A stretch of DNA of 12,196 nucleotides, from NCBI GenBank assembly GCA_026785785.1, contig JAJAZI010000099.1, positions 1-12,196 on the forward strand, in the 5' to 3' direction. Numbering within the stretch: the first letter of the stretch is position 1; every line of letters begins with the position of its first letter. The stretch comes from Microbacteriaceae bacterium (GTDB lineage: Bacteria; Actinomycetota; Actinomycetes; Actinomycetales; Microbacteriaceae). The position numbers and the translations under genes are program-made. Under the pieces are notes generated by a model, which saw only the letters and a list, made by a program, of their open reading frames with translations, did not search any database and had not been told where the DNA came from. Positions 7,125 through 12,196 of the stretch are shown one piece after another.

Positions 7125-8056
7125 TCACCGACTTTCGCCTGCCCCTCGGGGATCTCGTCTCCGACGGCATCGATGTGCTGACCGATAGCCTCCGCCCCCT
7201 CTTCGACCTCATCAGGCTCGTGCTCGTCTCGCTGTATGAGGCCGTCGAGTTTGTGCTGCTCAGCCCGCCGTTCTGGGCGATCATCATCATCGCGGCCGCA
7301 CTCGCCTACTTCGTGAAGGGCTGGAAGTTCGCCGCCGGCACCATCGTGGGCCTTTTCGTGATCGTCGGTGTCAACCAGTGGGAGAACTCGATGGCGAGCC
7401 TCGCGCTCGTTCTCGTGGCGAGCGCGATCGCGATCGCGATCAGCGTGCCGCTCGGCATCGTCGCGGCGCGGTCGAACCGCGCCTCGGCGACCATCCGGCC
7501 GATTCTCGACTTCCTGCAGACCATGCCCGCGTTTGTCTACCTCGTGCCGGCACTGATCCTGTTCCGGGTCGGCGTCGTACCCGGCATCGTCGCAACGATC
7601 GTGTTCGCGATGGCGCCCGGCGTTCGGTTCACCGAGCTCGGTATCCGCGGGGTCGACAAAGAGGTTGTCGAGGCCGGCCACGCCTTCGGTTCCTCGCCGT
7701 GGCGCATCCTGCGCCAGATCCAGCTTCCCCTCGCGATGCCCACGATCATGGCTGGAATCAATCAGGTGATCATGCTCTCGCTCTCGATGGTGGTCATCGC
7801 CGGACTCGTCGGTGGCGGCGGGCTCGGCAGCGATGTCGTGCAGGCGCTCAGCCGCATCGACGTGGCCCTCGGCTTCGAGGCCGGCCTGTCGGTCGTGATC
7901 ATCGCGATCTACCTTGACCGGCTCACGGCCGCGCTGAGCGGCAAACGCCGAACCATGTGGACCCCCTGGCGCACGAAGGCAACCATCACCGAGGCTGCAC
8001 CCTCCCCTGCGCCCGCCGCCGCAACCGCGGACGCCCGTGTCGGCGCATCCGTTTAG
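7121..8056 (+). CDS. proW: Glycine betaine/proline-type ABC importer, permease subunit
   Basis: A 311-residue inner-membrane permease. Hydrophobic segments lie at about 51–65, 69–84, 92–116, 136–165, 212–232 and 252–268. DFLQTMPAFVYLVPAL (130–145) is typical of ProW/OpuAB. The cytoplasmic EAA loop that docks the ATPase is at about 183–206 (VEAGHAFGSSPWRILRQI, then QLPLAMP). GLVGGGGLGSDV (228–239) is a further family hallmark. The C-terminal tail (about 285–311) is a low-complexity Ala/Pro stretch, probably cytoplasmic and dispensable. The ATG overlaps the proV stop (ATGA) with GAGGGG upstream, so synthesis of the two subunits is likely coupled. Length is in the normal range for proteins without a separate long N-terminal domain. 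Confidence 0.95.
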   Translation: MITDFRLPLGDLVSDGIDVLTDSLRPLFDLIRLVLVSLYEAVEFVLLSPPFWAIIIIAAALAYFVKGWKFAAGTIVGLFVIVGVNQWENSMASLALVLVASAIAIAISVPLGIVAARSNRASATIRPILDFLQTMPAFVYLVPALILFRVGVVPGIVATIVFAMAPGVRFTELGIRGVDKEVVEAGHAFGSSPWRILRQIQLPLAMPTIMAGINQVIMLSLSMVVIAGLVGGGGLGSDVVQALSRIDVALGFEAGLSVVIIAIYLDRLTAALSGKRRTMWTPWRTKATITEAAPSPAPAAATADARVGASV

Positions 8057-8085
8057 AACTTCCCCGTCAACACAGCAAAAGCAAC

Positions 8086-8093
8086 AGGAAAGG
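8086..8093 (+). promoter_or_regulatory. proX ribosome binding site
   Basis: AGGAAAGG ends five bases before the proX ATG. It is the strongest Shine-Dalgarno in the operon, as expected for a binding protein made in excess. The 42-base proW–proX gap holds nothing else that I can see. Confidence 0.7.
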
Positions 8094-8098
8094 CAACA

Positions 8099-9001
8099 AT
8101 GAATAGGTCCATCAAGACCGCTATCGCTTTCGCGGGAGCCGCAGGACTCATCGCCCTCGCCGGGTGCTCTGCAGACGCCGGTGCCGACGCATCGGTCCTC
8201 AAGAACGGTGATGCCCAAGACGTCACGATCGCCGTCTTCAACGGCTGGCCCGAAGGAGAAGCCGTCAGCCACCTCTGGGCCGCCGTGCTCGAGGAGAAGG
8301 GCTACAACGTCGAGCTCGAGTACGCGGATGTTGCGGCCGGTTTCGTCGGACTCTCCTCCGGCGACTACGACATCAACATGGACGTGTGGCTGCCCGGCAC
8401 CCACGCGGAATATGTTGAGGAGTACGGCGACGACATCGTCGACGTCGGCACTTGGAACACTGACGCGACGCTGAGCATCGCCGTCAACGAGGATGCCCCG
8501 ATCGACTCGCTCTCCGAGCTCGCCGAGAACGGCGACCTGTTCGACAACCGCATCATCGGCATTGAGCCGGGCGCGGGCCTCACGAAGATCACCGAGGAGA
8601 ACGTCATCCCGACGTACAACCTCGACAAGTTCGAGTTCCCGACCTCCTCGACCGCTGCGATGCTCACTGAGCTGAAGGCCGCGACGGATGCCGGCGAGAA
8701 CGTCGCCGTCACTCTGTGGCACCCGCACTGGGCCTACGACGCGCTGCCGATCAAGGACCTCGCTGACCCCGAGGGCGCGCTGGGCGAGGCCGAGGGCCTG
8801 CACACGTTCTCACGCACCGGCTTCGGCGAGGACTACCCCACGCTGAACGGCTGGCTCGAGAACTTCGAGATGGAGACCGCACCGCTCGACTCGCTGCAGA
8901 ACGAGATGTTCGGCAGCGGAGCGGACGCCAGCGAGTACGAGGACATCGTGCAGACCTGGATCGGCGAGAACCAGGAATGGGTCGACGGCCTCACCGCCTG
9001 A
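8099..9001 (+). CDS. proX: Glycine betaine/proline-type ABC importer, substrate-binding lipoprotein
   Basis: A 300-residue OpuAC/ProX-type binding protein. The N-terminus has a short basic part, a hydrophobic stretch and the lipobox LAGC with C23 as the likely lipidated residue, so the mature protein is anchored outside the membrane and delivers ligand to ProW. The mature part contains FNGWPEGEAVSHLW (W50, W60), DVWLPGTHAEY (W97), TWNTDA (W119), GIEPGAGLTK (154–163) and VTLWHPHWAY (W207, W211). Tryptophans in such positions form the aromatic cage around quaternary ammonium ligands in known family members; which ones do so here cannot be settled from sequence alone. The protein is acidic, as usual for exported binding proteins. 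Last gene of the operon, followed 20 bases later by a terminator. Confidence 0.95.
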   Translation: MNRSIKTAIAFAGAAGLIALAGCSADAGADASVLKNGDAQDVTIAVFNGWPEGEAVSHLWAAVLEEKGYNVELEYADVAAGFVGLSSGDYDINMDVWLPGTHAEYVEEYGDDIVDVGTWNTDATLSIAVNEDAPIDSLSELAENGDLFDNRIIGIEPGAGLTKITEENVIPTYNLDKFEFPTSSTAAMLTELKAATDAGENVAVTLWHPHWAYDALPIKDLADPEGALGEAEGLHTFSRTGFGEDYPTLNGWLENFEMETAPLDSLQNEMFGSGADASEYEDIVQTWIGENQEWVDGLTA

Positions 9002-9020
9002 TTCCCACCGAAAAAGTGAA

Positions 9021-9051
9021 ATGGCCGTCCGCTTCGCGGGCGGCCATTTTT
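9021..9051 (+). terminator. Rho-independent terminator after proX (bidirectional shape)
   Basis: A 12-base-pair stem, ATGGCCGTCCGC (9021–9032) with GCGGGCGGCCAT (9036–9047) containing one G·U pair, loop TTC, then a run of five T (9047–9051). On the minus strand the stem is followed by TTTCACTTTTT, so it could also stop transcription of the convergent operon ending at 9090. Confidence 0.92.
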
Positions 9052-9089
9052 CGTGCCAGCGGGGTCTCGGGCCGGTCGGGCTCGCTCTG

Positions 9090-10357
<1,268 letters not shown>

Positions 10358-10358
<1 letters not shown>

Positions 10359-11920
10359 CAGGGCAGGATACGGCCCGCAGGTAACGAGTCGAGCAACTCC
10401 CGCGTGAACGGATGGCTCGGGTTCGCCAGAACCTCGCTCGCCTCGCCGCTCTCGACGACAGCGCCGTCGCGCATCACGAGCACCGTGTCACTCAGCTGGG
10501 CAATCACGGCGAGGTCGTGGGAGATGACCACGAGGGAGAGCCCGGTGCTCGCTTGCAGGTTCTCGAGGAGGGCGAGCACCTGGGCCTGCACCTGCACATC
10601 GAGCGCCGAGACGGGTTCGTCGCAGACGAGGATGCTCGGCCGCCGGGCGAGCGCCCGCGCGATCGCGACCCGCTGGCGCTGCCCTCCCGAGAGCTCCTGG
10701 CCGCGCCGCCGGAGGTGCACGGCCGAGAGCCCGACCTGCTCGAGCAGCTCGAGGATGCGTGCCGGGCGGGCGGCGCGCGCATCGGTGATGGCGACGGCCT
10801 CGGCGAGGATGCGCCGCACCGTGTACCGCGGGTCGAACGACGACGCCGGGTCCTGCTCGATGAGCTGGATGCCGCCGCGCATCCGCCTCCGGGTGGACTC
10901 GGCCAGAGAACTCCACGGCCCGCCGCGCAGCAGCACCTCGCCGGAGTCGGGCGGTTCGATCGCGAGGAGCAGCCGGGCGAGGGTGCTCTTACCGGAGCCC
11001 GACTCCCCGACGATGCCGAGGGTCGTCCCGGCCCGGAGCTCGAGCGACACGTCGTCGAGGGCCACTGTCGTGGAGCGGCCGGGGGCGGGAAAGCGCTTCA
11101 CGAGGGAGCGTGCCGCGAGCACGATCTCACCCCCGTTGCGGCGTACGGCGTGACCGGTGGGCGAGGCGTCGAGCAACGCCCGCGAGTACGGATGCGCGGG
11201 GCTCGCGAGCAGGTCGGCGGCCGCGGCGGTCTCGACGATGCGGCCGTGCTGCATGACCGCGATGCGGTCGGCGATCTGGGCGACGAGGGCGAGATCGTGG
11301 CTCACAAGCAGCAGCGCGAGCCCCGCGTCCTTGAGGCTGCCGAGCAGCTCGAGAACCTTGGACTGCACGGTTGCGTCGAGCGCCGTCGTCGGCTCGTCGG
11401 CGACGAGCAGAACGGGCGCGGCCGCGAGGGCGGAGGCGATCAGGGCGCGCTGCCGCAGCCCCCCGGAGAGCTCGTGCGGGTACTGTCGGGCGCGTGTCTC
11501 GGGGCTGGGAACCGCCACATCCGCCAGCATCCGGAGCACCCGTGTGCCGACCTCGGAGCGGGAGAGCCCGCCCTCGTGCACCTCGATCGGCTCGGCGATC
11601 TCCCTCGCGATCCGGCGCATCGGGTCGAGCGAGACGAGGGCGTCCTGGCTGACGAGGCCGACGAGGCACCCGCGGACCGAGCGCCAGTCGGCGTGGGTGT
11701 ACGCCGACGCGTCCACGCCCGCAACCACGAGTTCGTCGGTGCTGACGTCGGCGCCGTTCGGGGCGAGGCCGAGCAGGGCGCGCGCGGTGATCGTCTTACC
11801 CGATCCGGACTCCCCGACGATCGCGAGGCACTCGCCGGGCGCGATGTCGAAGCTCACCCCGTCGACGACGGTTCTCTGCCCGAACCGCACCCGCAGGTTG
11901 CGCACCGAGACGAAGCTCAT
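10358..11920 (-). CDS. Fused two-domain ABC ATPase of a peptide/nickel-type importer (DppD–DppF-like)
   Basis: A 520-residue cytoplasmic protein with two complete nucleotide-binding domains. Domain 1: Walker A GESGSGKT (36–43), Q92, signature LSGGLRQR (151–158), Walker B LLVADEP with D175/E176, H208. Domain 2: Walker A GESGSGKS (305–312), Q356, signature LSGGQRQR (410–417), Walker B with D434/E435, H468. Each domain ends in the PxHPYSRALL / PSHPFTRELL segment (241–250, 501–510) seen in Opp/Dpp-type ATPases. The fusion replaces the separate D and F subunits, a known arrangement. The ATG at 11920 has GGAGG five bases upstream and overlaps the permease stop (ATGA). Open frame continues upstream to 12067 but runs through the permease gene, so it is rejected. 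Substrate unknown: oligopeptides, nickel and other small solutes are all possible. Confidence 0.94.
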
Positions 11921-12196
11921 GCGGCCCTCCCGTCTCCGCGCGCCCGCAGGTACCGGCCGAGCACACTCGCCGAGAGCACGGTGACGGTCACGACGAGGCC
12001 GGGAAACACGGCGATCCACCAGGCGGTGCCGAGGAAGTTGCGCCCCTCCGAGAGGATGAGGCCCCACTCGGGCGTCGGCGGCTGCGGCCCGAGCCCGAGG
12101 AAGCTGAGGCCGGCGGCAGACGCGATCGCGGTTCCGAAGCCAATCGTCGCCATCACCAGCAACGGGCCGAGGGTGTTGGGCACGACGTGGCGGAGC
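11917..12196 (-). CDS. DppC-like ABC importer permease, C-terminal fragment (5' end beyond the right edge)
   Basis: The visible 92 codons read on from the edge as LRHVVPNTLGPLLVMATIGF and contain the typical DppC/NikC sequence LSFLGLGPQPPTPEWGLIL and WWIAVFPGLVVTVTVLSASV. RHVVPNTLGP is the end of the EAA loop that contacts the ATPase. A GTG at 12183 could be read as a start, but homologous sequence continues through it, so the gene is truncated by the window. The usual family ending (LLGDGLRDxLDPR-like) is replaced by VLGRYLRARGDGRAA, an odd tail. The TGA overlaps the ATPase ATG by four bases. It should form the membrane channel with a DppB-like partner lying further right. Confidence 0.92.
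   Translation of the reverse strand, partial: LRHVVPNTLGPLLVMATIGFGTAIASAAGLSFLGLGPQPPTPEWGLILSEGRNFLGTAWWIAVFPGLVVTVTVLSASVLGRYLRARGDGRAA

Noticed and set aside
6800..8803. Very long minus-strand open frame across proV, proW and proX.
   Set aside because: It crosses three well-recognised genes, has charged low-complexity composition and no family motif, so it is a high-GC artefact.
12181..12183. GTG as the start of a short permease gene.
   Set aside because: The conserved RHVVPNTLGP segment reads straight through it, so the gene simply begins beyond the window.

Overview
The window is high-GC DNA from an actinobacterium, probably a member of the Microbacteriaceae. The evidence is the gene order ileS–folC–DUF4233–ndk, a type-2 IleRS behind a short actinobacterial T-box leader, and codon use dominated by G/C third positions. 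The family placement is inferred from gene order and protein style, not from a search. Everything seen looks like ordinary chromosome: no insertion sequence, prophage, CRISPR array, tRNA or rRNA was found.

Positions 1–5407 (minus strand) hold a housekeeping block transcribed leftwards: a promoter-like -10 box, an isoleucine T-box leader, ileS, folC, a small DUF4233 membrane protein and the first codons of ndk, which continues off the left edge. Every junction overlaps by 4–8 bases, so the four genes are probably one translationally coupled operon. The T-box has an AUC specifier in a very short Stem I, a UGGU tRNA-acceptor-pairing bulge and a Shine-Dalgarno sequence that can be sequestered. 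Uncharged tRNA-Ile should therefore raise IleRS translation.

Positions 5408–5804 are a non-coding divergent spacer with several small inverted repeats and weak promoter candidates. Positions 5805–9001 (plus strand) hold proV, proW and proX: a complete glycine betaine/proline-type osmoprotectant importer with CBS-containing ATPase, permease and lipoprotein binding protein. It ends in a strong hairpin terminator at 9021–9051. The start of proV carries an in-frame tandem hexanucleotide repeat (four TTCAGT units).

Positions 9090–12196 (minus strand) hold the end of a peptide/nickel-type ABC importer operon: a truncated DppC-like permease, a fused two-domain DppD–DppF ATPase, and an APC-family amino acid permease joined to it by a one-base TGATG overlap. 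This operon converges on proVWX, and the 9021–9051 hairpin lies between them.

I found no convincing undescribed multi-gene system. The points most worth a second look are the T-box leader, the proV N-terminal repeat and adjacent palindrome, the structured divergent spacer, the coupling of an amino acid permease to a fused peptide-importer ATPase, and a strand-skewed GGATGCC heptamer.
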